Source: Aradus depressus (lineage: Eukaryota > Arthropoda > Insecta > Hemiptera > Aradidae). Taken from it: a stretch of 64,000 nt of DNA. Of the stretch, positions 1 through 10,149 are shown piece after piece (the stretch's first letter is position 1; each line of letters begins with the position of its first letter). The stretch lies in assembly GCA_963662175.1 (NCBI GenBank), contig OY759215.1:30754066-30818065 (forward strand), given 5' to 3'. The notes beneath the pieces were generated by a model, which saw nothing but the letters and a program-made list of their open reading frames with translations, made no database searches and had not been told where the DNA came from. Both the position numbers and the translations under genes were made by a program.

Positions 1-540
1 ACTCCGTAGCAGCGGAGGTAGACCAAGAAGAAAGGAAAGCTGAAAGTACGAGTTACTGAGGGGAGAAGCTGATCACCACCAGTACTCCCAGACAGCACTG
101 ACTCAGTCTTAGGGGGGATTATCTGGATGAAAGCGGGAAGTCACGAGTCGAGCGACGGGATTGACATGAAAGGAAAGGTTAGAGTGGAATTTAGAGAATC
201 GGGACTTGATGAGGTCAAGAACAAAAGACATTTTAAGATCATTATTGAGATAAAGGTTGGAAACATAGAAAAGTGCATTGACAATTCTGTACCATTTGGG
301 AAAAACTCAAGTCCAAAATCACAGGTTTTCAGGGCAGCGCTTTGAAGTTTTCTGTATTCAGTGTAAATCGAATTTTTTTGATAAATTATTTTTCCAACAG
401 CCATTATTCAACAATTTCTCCATATTTTATTATGGAATGCATATATATTTAATTTTGTAATTTTATCATACATTATTAGGACTTATTTAAAATTGCATCC
501 CCACTTATCTAGTTAGTCACCCGAAATCAAAAGAATTGTC
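1..540. other. Unassigned left edge
   Basis: Holds a 72-codon open frame at 127-345 (+) starting MKAGSHESSDGIDMKG with a charged, plausible composition but no recognised domain, and a shadow frame opposite. The rest is AT-rich with nothing seen. Confidence 0.3.
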
Positions 541-561
541 TATTTTACACCATCACTTACC

Positions 562-1110
562 TAGTTATTCACGTACTTATCTAGTTTTTGCCAATGAAAG
601 AAGCGTTTCAGAACTGCATAACGGTATTTATCTCTTCTTGTATGAGCAAGATAAATACGTTTAACCAATTTTAGGGCACGAACGCGGTTTTGACAAAAAA
701 AGGTAATGCAGTTGTATAAATCCATAAGTAAATTTCCGAGTTGTCTAAAAATGCCCAATGCGTTTTCAAGGATACCATTGACATTACGACTTGCATACTT
801 TTACACGATGTGTAGGACACCAATATGGGTTGCACAGAGTTTTATCTCATTTTGGACTCAAATCGACTTATCTACTTTTTCCAAAATGGTACAGAATTGT
901 TCTTAGACTCTTGGATTTAAAAGACTGGATACGCTTCATATTAGATGGCTTAGCACAACCCCATAGTTCGCGTCCATTTGTCCACATATGTTTTATTATT
1001 GTCTTGTAAATGGTCAGTAGGTAGATCAGACCAAACCGTCTGTTCAGCTCCTGTCGTTTTAATCGTGAATGGGGATATTTCAATTTTTTTTTTTTTTTCA
1101 GTGAGCAGTT
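562..1110 (-). mobile_element. Jockey-like LINE relic, RT C-terminal region
   Basis: Minus-strand reading at 868-1119 gives LNRRFGLIYLL, TIYKTIIKHMW, ELWGCAKPSN, RIQSFKSKSLRTI. These are the conserved post-catalytic region of Jockey-clade reverse transcriptases (Y-K-x-x-I-x-P-x-W-T-Y-G-x-x-L-W-G). A frameshifted continuation lies at 561-758. Broken and 5' truncated. Confidence 0.65.
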
Positions 1111-1333
1111 GTTATTCAATAGGAAAAGGTGGTGCTATAAATATCACGCAATCAAGGACGTTCGGTCATGATTTGGGAGACAGAACGGCGTGTTATTTAT
1201 AACACCATCCTTTTCTATTTTTATTAAAGTTATATATTCATATAATTATATAGTTTAATGCTCAGTTCACATTCCGGAAATATATATTTTTTTAAATATA
1301 TCACGTCTTTAAAAATGATGTAGCCATTATAGG

Positions 1334-1490
1334 ACTTTCTTATACCAATCACTCTTACAGATCGCACTCCTTGCACCTCCCCATCCTAAATTAATTTTAT
1401 ACTGGTATTACTGGGTAAATGAAAGTAATGTGTTGGCGTCCGCAGTTTTCATTATTTCATTGTATATCTGAGAGTGACTTTCTTATACTC
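1334..1490 (+). repeat. Fragment of the foldback family seen at 36.4-37.6 kb
   Basis: Shares TTCTTATACCAA, CTAAATTAATTTTATACTGG and TATTACTGGGTA with the centre of the large palindrome (36937-37000) and with 63120-63245 (minus). Single arm only. Confidence 0.5.
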
Positions 1491-1954
1491 GGTCAAAATC
1501 TAATCAGATCTACATGTGACGAGCGAAAACTGAATGGTTTAATTCGTTCTTACGATTATTATTTTTTTTTTTTATTTTATTTTTTTTTTAGTGGAGATGA
1601 CATGAATACATTTCCATTCAATTATTCGATTTAAAATTGATTATAATTTAAAAATACATTATTTTTACTGTAATTAGGTGCAGCCAATGCGTTCAATGTT
1701 TTCTTCAATAAAATAAAGCGCTCCTAATTGCATTAATAAAAATGAGTAATGGAACATTTCATGGCTTAGAGAATGAAAACATGAAGTTATTTTAAGCACA
1801 TTAGAGAATCATATATAACTCAGATGAGATAGAACTTAAATCAAAATATGAGCATAAACGAAACAAAAATTTTCTGAAATATTTATATTAGTTTAGAATC
1901 TTTTTTTTTTTTTGTGAATGTCTATTGTTTGGTTCATGGCCGTGAACAAATGAG

Positions 1955-2095
1955 GTGTCTCTGAGACAGACACCTATTGATTTTCAGCCAAATAGGCCGA
2001 AGGGAAAAAGGGCTTAGAAGGAGCTCGGAAACTTAGATGATTAAAAATAATTCATGCCGGGGCTTTACATTTCCAGTGATTCACCAACGACTTAT
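1955..2095 (-). repeat. Rep-A fragment (head end)
   Basis: Minus-strand head of the unclassified repeat here called Rep-A: GTGATTCACCAACGA at the right edge, CATGCCGGGGCTT in place of the usual TACTTCCCCAGC complement. Confidence 0.6.
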
Positions 2096-2142
2096 TTTTT
2101 CATCATTATATACACTGTAGACGATAATAATAAAGTAAACTA

Positions 2143-2540
2143 TATCATACTTTCCTAGTTATACGAAGTATAGGGGAAGTTATGTAATCTGAAATTCTAT
2201 GGAGGGTTTCCACAGGAATTTTAAGTCTTCTGGACCCCTTCATTCTAAAAATTGAAAAGAAAGTGTTGTATGTCTGTGAAATCGATAATTCCCGATAGAA
2301 TGAATATATCGACATGAAATTTTATTGAGATTACGAATTAAAAACCTTATAAGGACGACACCAATTAATTTTCAGCCTAATTAGCCGAAAGGAGAGGGGC
2401 TTAACATGAAAATCCCAATAACTGCCGAAGTAATGAATATATCGACATGAAATTTAATATGACTATTTTATTTTTTTTAAATACGAGGATTCAGAAGTCC
2501 TTGATAAGATACTCATTGACGATTAAAAATATAGAAAGAA
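2143..2540 (-). repeat. Rep-A copy (tail to subunits)
   Basis: Begins with the tail hairpin TATACGAAGTATAGGGGAAG, then two internal subunits marked by GATAGAATGAATATATCGAC and TAATGAATATATCGACATG. The head is missing. Confidence 0.65.
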
Positions 2541-2643
2541 AGAACATTTTTTAAATATTCTCTTTCTTAAAATACATACAATAAATGAGAGTACTTAAAT
2601 TATTGTGAAAGTTATATTTTTTTGCATTATTTCCCAAAATATA

Positions 2644-3038
2644 TCATATATATAAAGCTGAAAATGTCTGTACGTTGTACCGCTATAACTCACGAACGGC
2701 TTGATGGATTTGATTAATTTTTTTTTTAATTTGTTCGTCATCGTCTGTGGAAGGTTATAGGCGTATTAGTACCTCAATATCTGGTCCATCCCAGCATCCA
2801 CCCACGCAAAATTTGTAACTCGAAAACCATTGCAACGATTAATGAGAAATCTTTTTGAATAAATCAGTTTTAGCTCCAAAGCTAGCGTTACTACAGTTGA
2901 AGGACTATAAGCCTTATTCCGTATGAATAATTGAAAATTATAACATCATGAATGTACTGTCGAGGAACTGAACAGCCTTATAGGAGATATTGGGTGAAAA
3001 GTCAAAGTTCCCCGGGCAACGCCGGGTATTACTGCTAA
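2644..3038 (+). mobile_element. Non-autonomous Helitron
   Basis: 395 bp. The 5' end TC (host A at 2643) starts TCATATATATAAAGCTG; the interior has CTATAACTCACGAACGGCTT, common in insect Helitrons. The 3' end is a GC hairpin (CCCGGGCAACGCCGGG, 3011-3026) followed about 8 nt later by CTAA with host T at 3039. A hairpin followed by CTRR and an A/T insertion point are the Helitron hallmarks. No coding capacity. Confidence 0.65.
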
Positions 3039-3045
3039 TACAATA

Positions 3046-3150
3046 TATGGTAGCAATATCGAAAGAGCTCCCATACATTGTACATATTTTGTGAAATAGA
3101 CGATATTTCAGAAAACATTCGTTGTTTCTTTATTTTTATTGTTTCACAAT
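3046..3150 (+). repeat. Penelope-like terminus remnant with decayed hammerhead
   Basis: ATGGTAGCAATATCGAAAG followed by AGCTC and TTTTGTGAAATAGACGATAT. Same order as the motif at 58655 (GGTA stem, TACC, GAA, self-complementary block, then GTGAAATAGACAATAT); the CTGAAG core half has been lost. Confidence 0.4.
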
Positions 3151-3252
3151 ATATCTGCAGAAATTGTTAGGTTTCGTTATTGATGATAAGTTTCCTTAAG
3201 TATGTTCAAGAAAATCGAACTTCTATCATCAATAAAGAAAACTCAGAATTTG

Positions 3253-3288
3253 GCCAACGTTTCGGAAACTACTTAATTCCTTCTTAAG
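3253..3288 (-). ncRNA. Hammerhead-like motif (degenerate)
   Basis: Minus strand: core CTTAAGA, weak stem II ending CC, GAA, ACGT block. Same family as 5481-5513. The core is mutated, so it is probably inactive. Confidence 0.35.
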
Positions 3289-3364
3289 GGTCTAATAGAA
3301 TATAACAAAGAAATTAGATGTTTAAGCATGTCTGAGGTAACATCTGTAAAGCTGTAAGTAAGAG

Positions 3365-3442
3365 GTATTACCTGAGTTTACCTGAACTAACAGGTAAAGA
3401 AGGGTATTATCTGAGTTTACCTGAACTAACAGGTAAAGAAGG
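3365..3442 (+). repeat. 39-bp tandem duplication
   Basis: Two copies of a 39-bp unit beginning GTATTACCTGAG or GTATTATCTGAG, each with the small palindrome TTACCTGAACTAACAGGTAA. Related single copies occur at about 6455-6485 and 27655-27690. Confidence 0.75.
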
Positions 3443-3684
3443 GTGTTGGCCTGGAATGTAACCAAATTGAGATTGTACAGAATTATCTAAAGTTATAAGA
3501 AAACAACAAAATAATGTAATGTGGCCATAACGATCAACTATTTTTGTACATATCATTCTACAGCCCCTCTCAAAGTCATTTCATACCGACATTACTCGGT
3601 GTCAATTATGGAGGGACGATGTAATATGAATGAGAGATAAGGCATGTGGTCGAAGAAAACAAACTGCCAACCTGAATTTCTGCC

Positions 3685-3713
3685 AACCTTTCGACACTGA
3701 GTGCCTTCTTCAG
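3685..3713 (-). ncRNA. Hammerhead-like motif
   Basis: Minus: CTGAAGA, extra A, stem II GGCAC/GTGTC with loop TCA, then GAA and AGGTT. Pairs in position with 5297-5324 across the palindrome. U7-to-A in the core and the lost stem III palindrome suggest a dead copy. Confidence 0.4.
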
Positions 3714-3861
3714 GGCCGTATATGTAAATTACTAATGATTCCATGTATGCTAGATTAGAGTAAAAACCATGACATTAAAAGTAATTGTGACTAAACCAAT
3801 AATCAACATTTAAATTATTTCCACCAAAACAAACTGAAATATTATATATAAATAAAAACAA

Positions 3862-4050
3862 TTTTTTTTTTTTTTGGCTTTATGTACGGTGCATATTAGC
3901 CATGTCAATGTGTTACCTAGTTATTTACGACATCCATGGCCCCGGGAGGGAGTTTTATCGACGAAATAAAACTTACTCCCGGACGGGATTCGAACCCGCA
4001 AACCATGGTGAGACCTACGCTCTAGCCCGCACGGCCACCATGGCCCCCAA
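3862..4050 (-). mobile_element. tRNA-Ser/Leu-derived SINE with A-tail
   Basis: The minus-strand head resembles a class II tRNA (GTGGCCGTGCGGGCTAGAG as A box, GGTTCGAATCC as B box), followed by a GTAAGTTTTATT body and an A-tail (T run 3862-3875). AAAACAAT at 3855-3862 and 4049-4056 is a likely target-site duplication. Distinct from the abundant SINE-A. Confidence 0.65.
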
Positions 4051-5296
4051 AACAATAATTATTATAAACTACCTAGTTCTGCCATAAATACTGTTACAAA
4101 CGTTGGACAAGGATTAAATCCTTGGGTATTGTTTACATAGGCCTCACCGGCCTATCAGATTGTTTACTTTGCACATCAGGCTAATAATCCCAATCAGTTT
4201 GTATTTTTCTTTCACTCAGTTAACATGCAGTGGGGTGATAAAGAAACCCGGATTGCCGTCCTCTCCTTATACAAAGTTGGAAAATCTAACTCAGCTATTT
4301 TCAGCACTTTGGAACCTTTGGGTATCAGCCGTGTGTTGTACTATAAATCGTTACAATAGGCTAAAACTTGTGTCAAGTCAAAATGAGGACATTTTGAGTA
4401 ATTTTATTTTTGTTTTATTTTATGTTTATAACAGTTTATTATCTAATAAAGTTTATTTGAAGAACTCGTTTTTCTGTTGAATGCTATATATATTTCCTTG
4501 TAGCAATATTTATGGCAGGACTAGGTATATATAAACGTATATCTAGAGTGAAAATTAAAAAACATCAAAAAATAATAATATGATATCTGAACAAAGACAA
4601 CATTCTCAGAAGTTTTAAAATAAATAAATATACTTTTTTTTTTTTTTTTTCCAAAACACACCAAAATGAGATGTCACATATAAAATAAAGAATCTCAAAA
4701 ACAAAATAAACCTACATCATTCACGAATCTAGTTTACGCTATTTAAAATAAAAATAATAAAATATGGGTTTATAATCATATTCTCTCATTTCATTCTGCC
4801 AGGATGCTACTTATTCATCCGTAAGAGAAGAAAGAGGGACGGGATAAACAGATTTAAGAGACCTGCAACTCCATGCCAACGTCATTGCTAACGGATCTGT
4901 ACTTGAGAGAAGTGAAGAGTAAATCAAGGCCACATAATATTTGTTGATATTAATTGTTGAGTCACTACTATCCCGTTGTACTTAAATATTGTGTGGCCTT
5001 GATTTACTTTCAACTTCTCTTAAATACACATGTGGGTTGTTTTTGTTTTTGAGATTCCTTATTTTATATGTGACATCACATTTAGGTGTGTTTTGTTTGA
5101 AAAAAAAATTATATTTATTTATTTTAAATGCTCAAGATGTTGTCTTTGTTTAGATATCATATTATATGTTTTTAAATGTTTGTTCACAAATGTTGATTAT
5201 TGGTTTAGTCACAATTAGTTTTAATGTCATGGATTTTACTCTAATTTAGCATACATCGAATCAATAATAATTTATATATATACGTCAATAAAGGCC

Positions 5297-5324
5297 CTGA
5301 AGAAGGCACTCAGTGCCGAAAGGC
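5297..5324 (+). ncRNA. Hammerhead-like motif
   Basis: CTGAAGA, one extra A, stem II GGCAC/GTGCC with loop TCA, GAA, AGGC. Stem II is perfect, but the core has A for U7 and stem III is not self-complementary. Confidence 0.45.
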
Positions 5325-5394
5325 AGAAATTCCACAAAAATTGGTTTTCTTCGACCACAAGCCTCATCTCTCCTCCTTTTTCTTACTGGGTATA

Positions 5395-5770
5395 TTTATA
5401 TATTGAAGGAAAAGTATATTTATGTATATATTGAAGGAAATCGAGGTTCTGTCATGTAAATAAAAAACAGTATTTGACCAACGTTTCGGAAACTATTTAT
5501 TTATTTCTTTAGGGCCTAACAGAATATATAACAAATTTGTGGGTTTTGTCATCACGAACAATAAGATAACTAGAAAAACTTTCATCTTTTGTTACGTTGT
5601 CTAGTTAGTAGTAGCTAGTCTTGTCCTTGATGATAAAAGCCGCCACTCCATAATTTGTTTGTTATATATTCTGTAAGACCCTAAAGAAGAAAATAAATAT
5701 TTTCCGAAAAATTGATCAAATATTGAATTTTTTTATTTACTCGATTTTCTTCAATATGTTACTGTATGAA
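5395..5770. repeat. Inverted repeat with two hammerhead-like motifs
   Basis: The left arm (TGAAGGAAATCGAG, GACCAACGTTTCGG, AGGGCCTAACAGAATATATA) is mirrored at 5650-5765 (TATATTCTGTAAGACCCT, TCCGAAAAATTGATC, TCGATTTTCTTCAATAT). Motifs: minus 5481-5513 (CTAAAGA...GAA, ACGT block) and a poorer one, plus, near 5676-5708. Confidence 0.5.
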
Positions 5771-6134
5771 TCACTACGTATATTTATGTATTCGGGTGAC
5801 CTACGAAAAATGGTAATTTATAGAAAATTCGGTCTTAGTTTTCTCTATAATTTTCATTCGAGAGATTCATGATTAGTTCATCAATATAAGTGGTATCTCG
5901 TATGTTTTTACTTAGGTCCGGAATAGAATGGTTTCAATTTTCCTCTGATTTCGACAATAATCTGATCAGATCCAAGTTGAAACATGTGATATCTTGAGCT
6001 CAAAGTTCATTGCACCAATTGTTTCCGAATTAGAGCGCTCAGACAAACATCATCGCCGTGGTGAAAAAAAAAAAGTATCTTCTGTTTTTTGTGTGTGTGT
6101 CTCACAATACACAACACAATAACTCATTATGAAA

Positions 6135-6350
6135 TGAATGTATCGAAAAGATAGTCAGAATGAGGATTCAGAAGTCCTTTTTTAAGTCAACTATTAATTT
6201 TCAGTAAAATATGGAAGAGAAGGGGGGAGCATCAAAGATGGGGGCTCAACTCAAAACCTTGCAAAAGGGTAATTTTGGAGAGAGAGCGAAAACTTAATTG
6301 ATTAATTCATGCTGGGGAAGTACATTACCCGTGACTCACTGACTTATCTT
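6135..6350 (-). repeat. Rep-A copy (5' half)
   Basis: Contains GAATGTATCG, GGATTCAGAAGTCC, GAGCGAAAACTTAATTGATT, ATGCTGGGGAAGTACATTAC and a final GTGACTCACTGAC, the normal head order on the minus strand. Confidence 0.65.
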
Positions 6351-6419
6351 TAAAAATTAGCTGCATTAAGCATTTCAATCGCTTTTTTTTCCTGAACTTG
6401 AACAAAGTTTTATTCCATT

Positions 6420-6985
6420 TTGTAAACCCTGACTGAGGGTGTACATAACGGATATTACCCGAGTTTACCTGAACTATCAGGTAGTTCGTTTACCTGGACT
6501 GTAACCAACTCTAGTTAAAATTTACATTGTACCAATTTAAAATTCAAAACTATCTCGTTGAAAAAAATAACACAATATGATAATAATATGCGAACATTGG
6601 AAAAATAAAAATAAATTTTCATTACAACTAAACTGGATTTATCTTTCAATCGCGATAACTTCTCCAAAAATGCAGAAAAATATTTTTTTTTTTAAGTTTG
6701 GTCAGTGGTTGTGGATACATATGGAATTGGAGTTTTGACATAGAGCTCGATTCAATTAATATGTTCTGTGTGAGTAAAAATAAAATTTTGATTACATGAA
6801 AAAAATGTTTAGTAGGTTTTAAGTGACAAAAAATGAATAGAAGAAATGTAACTGTGATAAATATATATTATATAAGCAATTTGCGATTTTTTTTCGTTCA
6901 TGATAAATTAATAATTATGACCATGTATGTTTCTACATCCCGGTCTTTTGTTGATTGAAACCAATAATTTCGGCCTTCTGGTTCC
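6420..6985 (-). repeat. Repeat shared in inverse with 26.93-27.75 kb
   Basis: About 560 bp whose reverse complement is recognisable at 26925-27310 and 27530-27750. Shared blocks include TTATTCCATTTTGTAAACCC, TACCTGAACTATCAGGTAG, TTCGTTCATGATAAATT and TTTTGTTGATTGAAACCA. No coding. Confidence 0.6.
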
Positions 6986-7500
6986 AAAAATGAAAAAAAA
7001 AAATTTTCCTGCTAACTCGATTGAATGAATATATCGATACAAAATTTTAAGTGTATCCAAAACCCTATAAGATCGACATGATGGGGGGGGGGGGGGGGAG
7101 AGGGGGGGAGGAGGGAACTCGAAAATCCTAATAACTGTTTATGTAGCGAATGTATCAACATGCAATTAATTTTGAGGGCGTCGGTAGCTAAGTGGTATGT
7201 TTGGTTGCTTACTGAATTCAAGGTCGCGGGTTCAAGACCCGGCCGAGGCCATTAGTTTTTTTTACCAGGGAGGTAAAAAATTTAAGCGTCTTTCCCGAGC
7301 CTATATGACTCATTTAAATTTAGGACTCCCACAGTACCTAGAGTCGGGCTCATGTCCACAAGAGTGACGAAAGAGCGCTCTAGTAGTAGGCGATATGACT
7401 CTGTAGTTAAGCCCGGGCTTCAGTCATAATAAATAACCAACACGAATTTCAGTAAGGGGATTGAGATGTCCCTGACTAAAACACAATTAAAAATTAGCTT
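6986..7500 (-). repeat. Rep-A copy split by a SINE
   Basis: Rep-A subunits (GATTGAATGAATATATCGAT, TAATAACTG) run to CAACATGCAATT, are interrupted by SINE-A (7174-7430), and resume at CAACACGAATTTCAGTAAGG. The repeated CAACAYGNAATT is the likely 12-bp target duplication. Includes a G16 tract at 7083-7098. Confidence 0.6.
7174..7430 (+). mobile_element. SINE-A copy, internally deleted
   Basis: SINE-A: tRNA-like head (GTAGCTAAGTGGTATG A box, GGTTCAAGACC B box) and 3' body (GGACTCCCACAG, CGAAAGAGCGCTCTAGTAG), ending CATAATAAATAAC. Lacks the central ACTCGTTAAAGACCCC block. Confidence 0.85.
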
Positions 7501-7849
7501 CATTAAGATTTCATTTTGTAACTTTGCCATGCATTTGAGCTAGGTACTTACTTTGAGACGATGGATTAAAAATGGCGTTTTTGATTTATTAAAAATTCAT
7601 AATTTTGGAACTCTTTTGAAAAACGATATTCAAGGAATGTTAATCAGGTTAATAAAGATCTATTAAAGAGCATTAAAATGTTTCCAACCAATAGATTATA
7701 GACATTTGACACATTCAAAGCATGACCAATTTTAAGCTTTTTTCGTCTTTTCATAAACTCGTAACATAAATACCTAAAAAAAATTGTGTTGAACCTTCTT
7801 CCCGTTCCAATTTGGATGAAAGTTTTGTCCCTAAGGAATTTTAAATTTA

Positions 7850-8150
7850 TATTTGAAATTTCGTATCGATATATTCATTACTTCGGCAGTTACTGAAGGT
7901 TTTTGTGTCAATCCCCCCGCTTACTCTTCTCTTTAGTTAATTTGGCTGAAAATTCATTATTCTTCCTGTCGGATTTATTGTGTTCAAAAACATACACATT
8001 ACAACATTTATTTATTTTATTATTATTTTTTTTTTTTTTTTTTTTCATTTTTGGAAGAGGTTGTAAAACATGAAATTCCGGTGAAAACACAACATCGAAT
8101 TTCTGACCGATTATATAACTTCTTCTATACATGAAGGGGAAAACAAATCA
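7850..8150 (+). repeat. Rep-A copy (3' half), upstream of the defensin
   Basis: ATTTCGTATCGATATATTCA, CGGCAGTTACTGAAGG, ACATGAAATTCCGGTG, TCTGACCGATTATATAACTT: the normal subunit-to-tail order. It ends just before the defensin's upstream region. Confidence 0.65.
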
Positions 8151-8167
8151 TAAAATTTCTAAATACT

Positions 8168-8177
8168 GGGATTCCCA
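8168..8177 (+). promoter_or_regulatory. kB-like (Dorsal/Dif/Relish) site upstream of the defensin
   Basis: GGGATTCCCA, about 120 nt upstream of the TATA box, fits the NF-kB family consensus of insect immune promoters. A weaker GGAGAACGTTTTCC-type palindrome lies at about 8213-8226. Position and match support immune induction; binding is inferred. Confidence 0.6.
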
Positions 8178-8295
8178 ACAGGAAACTGGTTTACTGATAT
8201 TGAAGGTTTGTGGAGAACGTTTTCCTCCTGCGTCACCAAAACAGGGTCCAGAAAGTATAATGTTCAGGAGGTGGAGGAGGGTGGGGGGTTAGCTC

Positions 8296-8303
8296 TATAT
8301 AAA
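8296..8303 (+). promoter_or_regulatory. TATA box of the defensin gene
   Basis: TATATAAA about 92 nt before the defensin ATG. A transcript start near 8325-8335 (around AAGTCACC) would lie at the usual 30-nt distance and give a 5' leader of about 55-60 nt. A single strong TATA with a short leader is typical of inducible insect immune genes. Confidence 0.75.
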
Positions 8304-8387
8304 GGGAGGTTCTAGGGACATTTAACTATAAGTCACCTACAGACCTTTCAGCACTATCATCTTGTTACTTTGTCAGTCAGTCTAGAA

Positions 8388-8600
8388 ATGGCCAGTAAAA
8401 GTGTACTCATCTTCTTGTGCTTCGTTGCCGTATTCGCTACCATTGGAGTCATGGAAACTGAAGCAGATGTTCACGTTGGAAGCTGCGTTTGGGGAGCTGT
8501 TGACTACAAATCCAACTGCGAAGCATACTGCAAGAAACGTGGCTACAAGGGCGGTCATTGTGGAAGCGCTTTCAACGCCAACTGCTGGTGTGAGCAGTGA
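8388..8600 (+). CDS. Secreted heliomicin/drosomycin-type defensin (antifungal peptide)
   Basis: Intronless 70-residue precursor. Residues 1 to about 26 form a signal peptide: Met-Ala-Ser-Lys, then a hydrophobic core around [14 protein letters not shown], with a likely cut after ETEA. The mature part of about 44 residues begins [10 protein letters not shown] and has six cysteines spaced C-x10-C-x3-C-x9-C-x7-C-x1-C, the cysteine-stabilised alpha-beta plan. The [12 protein letters not shown] stretch and the CWC near the C-terminus closely match moth heliomicin and the drosomycin group, which act extracellularly on fungal membranes. The first ATG (AAATGG context) is preferred; an upstream in-frame TTG is not a credible start. 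Introns are often absent in this family. A TATA box and a kB-like site lie upstream, so induction by Toll/Imd signalling is inferred. No second copy was found in the window. Antifungal rather than antibacterial activity is inferred from similarity only. Confidence 0.93.
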   Translation: MASKSVLIFLCFVAVFATIGVMETEADVHVGSCVWGAVDYKSNCEAYCKKRGYKGGHCGSAFNANCWCEQ

Positions 8601-9640
8601 GCATCCTTCTACTAAATTCATTGTTTTCCACCAGGAAAAGAACTGTCAGGATTCAGGTTGTAAATAATATATTACTCTTTAATATATCCAACATATCTAA
8701 ATCAAACTTCTTTCTTGAAATATTGTCTATTCCACAAGACTTTATAATAGTCAAAATTTTGAAAAAGTTTGTTTTATTTATTTTTTACAAGTTTTCATTT
8801 CTTACTTCTTACGTTTCTCAACTAAGAAGTTATAATTTATCTTACTATCATATCTCCTTTGTTTTTCTATGTTTTAAAAATCAGATTATACAGCTAATAT
8901 TAATTTTAATATTATAATTAATTTTGTAAGCAGCTGTAAAATGTGAACATAGCTTAATCCACAACATAATATATACAGCCGTTTTTTAAATAAGGTTGTT
9001 ATATTTGTACATATGTGTCTATTATTGTCCATGGTGGCTTTTTCTATTCGTTTATTCAGTTATTCAACTTAAGGAAAAGTTCCGTTGTTTACATTTTCTT
9101 TTTGAATTACTACTTTTCTAATTTTTGGAAAATATGAACAGTTAAAGCCATCTTTGTTAAACTAAATGATAAGTTAAGTCAAATATAATTCTCTCATTAG
9201 TTTTTCTTGGTAGCATTTCATTATTTTTATATTTTATAATTTTCTTTTGCCTGTTCTGTTATAATATTTGTACATACAACTTTATTATTTATTACAGTTT
9301 CCAATTGTTTATAATTTTTTCTAGAAACTTTTATATTTTTATACAAGTGTATTAATGTTTATCAATGATTACTGTTAATTTAAACACTTCTTCAATGTTC
9401 AATATAACGTAAATAAAAACATATATAAAATTGAAATTGTGTATTTTTTAAAGAAATTCTTTCCTTCCATAAGCACAGATAGGACCTGCATGAACCTTTC
9501 CTAAAGGGCTGTTTTTGATGGAGCTCTAGAAGTTCGGTTGTTCTAATTTCACTTTTCAATTATTATTTGAAAATGTTCTGAAGAGCCATTTAATGTTAAA
9601 AGATTATATAAAATGTTGCTCTTATTTTTTTTTACTTTGT
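8601..9640. other. AT-rich, apparently single-copy region
   Basis: Downstream of the defensin; no repeats, ORFs or structures recognised apart from the AATAAA at 9412. Probably 3'UTR and spacer. Confidence 0.5.
9412..9417 (+). promoter_or_regulatory. Candidate poly(A) signal for the defensin transcript
   Basis: AATAAA, about 810 nt after the defensin stop, in very AT-rich, apparently repeat-free DNA (8600-9440). If used, the 3'UTR is unusually long for a defensin. An earlier non-canonical signal cannot be excluded. Confidence 0.3.
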
Positions 9641-9780
9641 GAATCACCAGAAAAGTACTTCCCCAGCACGAATTATTCTAAGTTTTCGCTCTCCCTCTAA
9701 AATCAATCGGCTGTTTTGTCTAAAAATCAATAGATTTCGTCCTAACTCTTAATTATTATCCAAAATTTTAAATGAAACCA
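9640..9780 (+). repeat. Rep-A head fragment
   Basis: GTGAATCACCAGAAAAG, TACTTCCCCAGCACGAATTA, TTTTCGCTCTCCCTC: clear plus-strand head. Confidence 0.7.
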
Positions 9781-10149
9781 TCTACCTGCCAAAGAGAGCT
9801 TATATAACAATGGTTGATATTGTCGACTGTATATTTTCAATGTTGAGGGCAGTCGAGGTTCTGTCGTGTGTATATTTGGCCAAGTACTGAGATGTGTTTA
9901 TTATTTAAACGACAGAAAATTCGACTTCCATCAACATTATATACTAAGTTTCATAAAAATCCATTCTGTGGTACTTGAATTAGGAGGCTGAGAGTTTAGG
10001 GGGGAAGAATAGACAGACAGGCAACGAGAAGTGTTTCTTTAGATCAGAAGGAAATTTTGAAATGGTGCAAATCATTTTTGGCTTAGATAAATCATCAAGT
10101 TCCTTTGTCCTTCGGATAACTGGGTAGAGCAACACACGCGAATCAGGCA

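Larger units (their letters stand above)
3653..5375. mobile_element. Composite palindromic element with Penelope-like termini
   Basis: The left arm (3653-3810 and about 4555-4950) pairs inverted with the right arm (4980-5375). Shared blocks include GCCTTCTTCAGGGCC / GGCCCTGAAGAAGGC, the sequence around CATGACATTAAAAGTAATTG, and AAATCAAGGCCACA at the apex. The left arm alone carries about 740 extra bases (3811-4555) including a SINE. Each arm has a hammerhead-like motif. Confidence 0.6.

Noticed and set aside
3935..4047. Possible tRNA-Ser/Leu gene (-)
   Set aside because: The acceptor stem does not pair and the sequence runs into an A-tailed body with a candidate target duplication; treated as a SINE.
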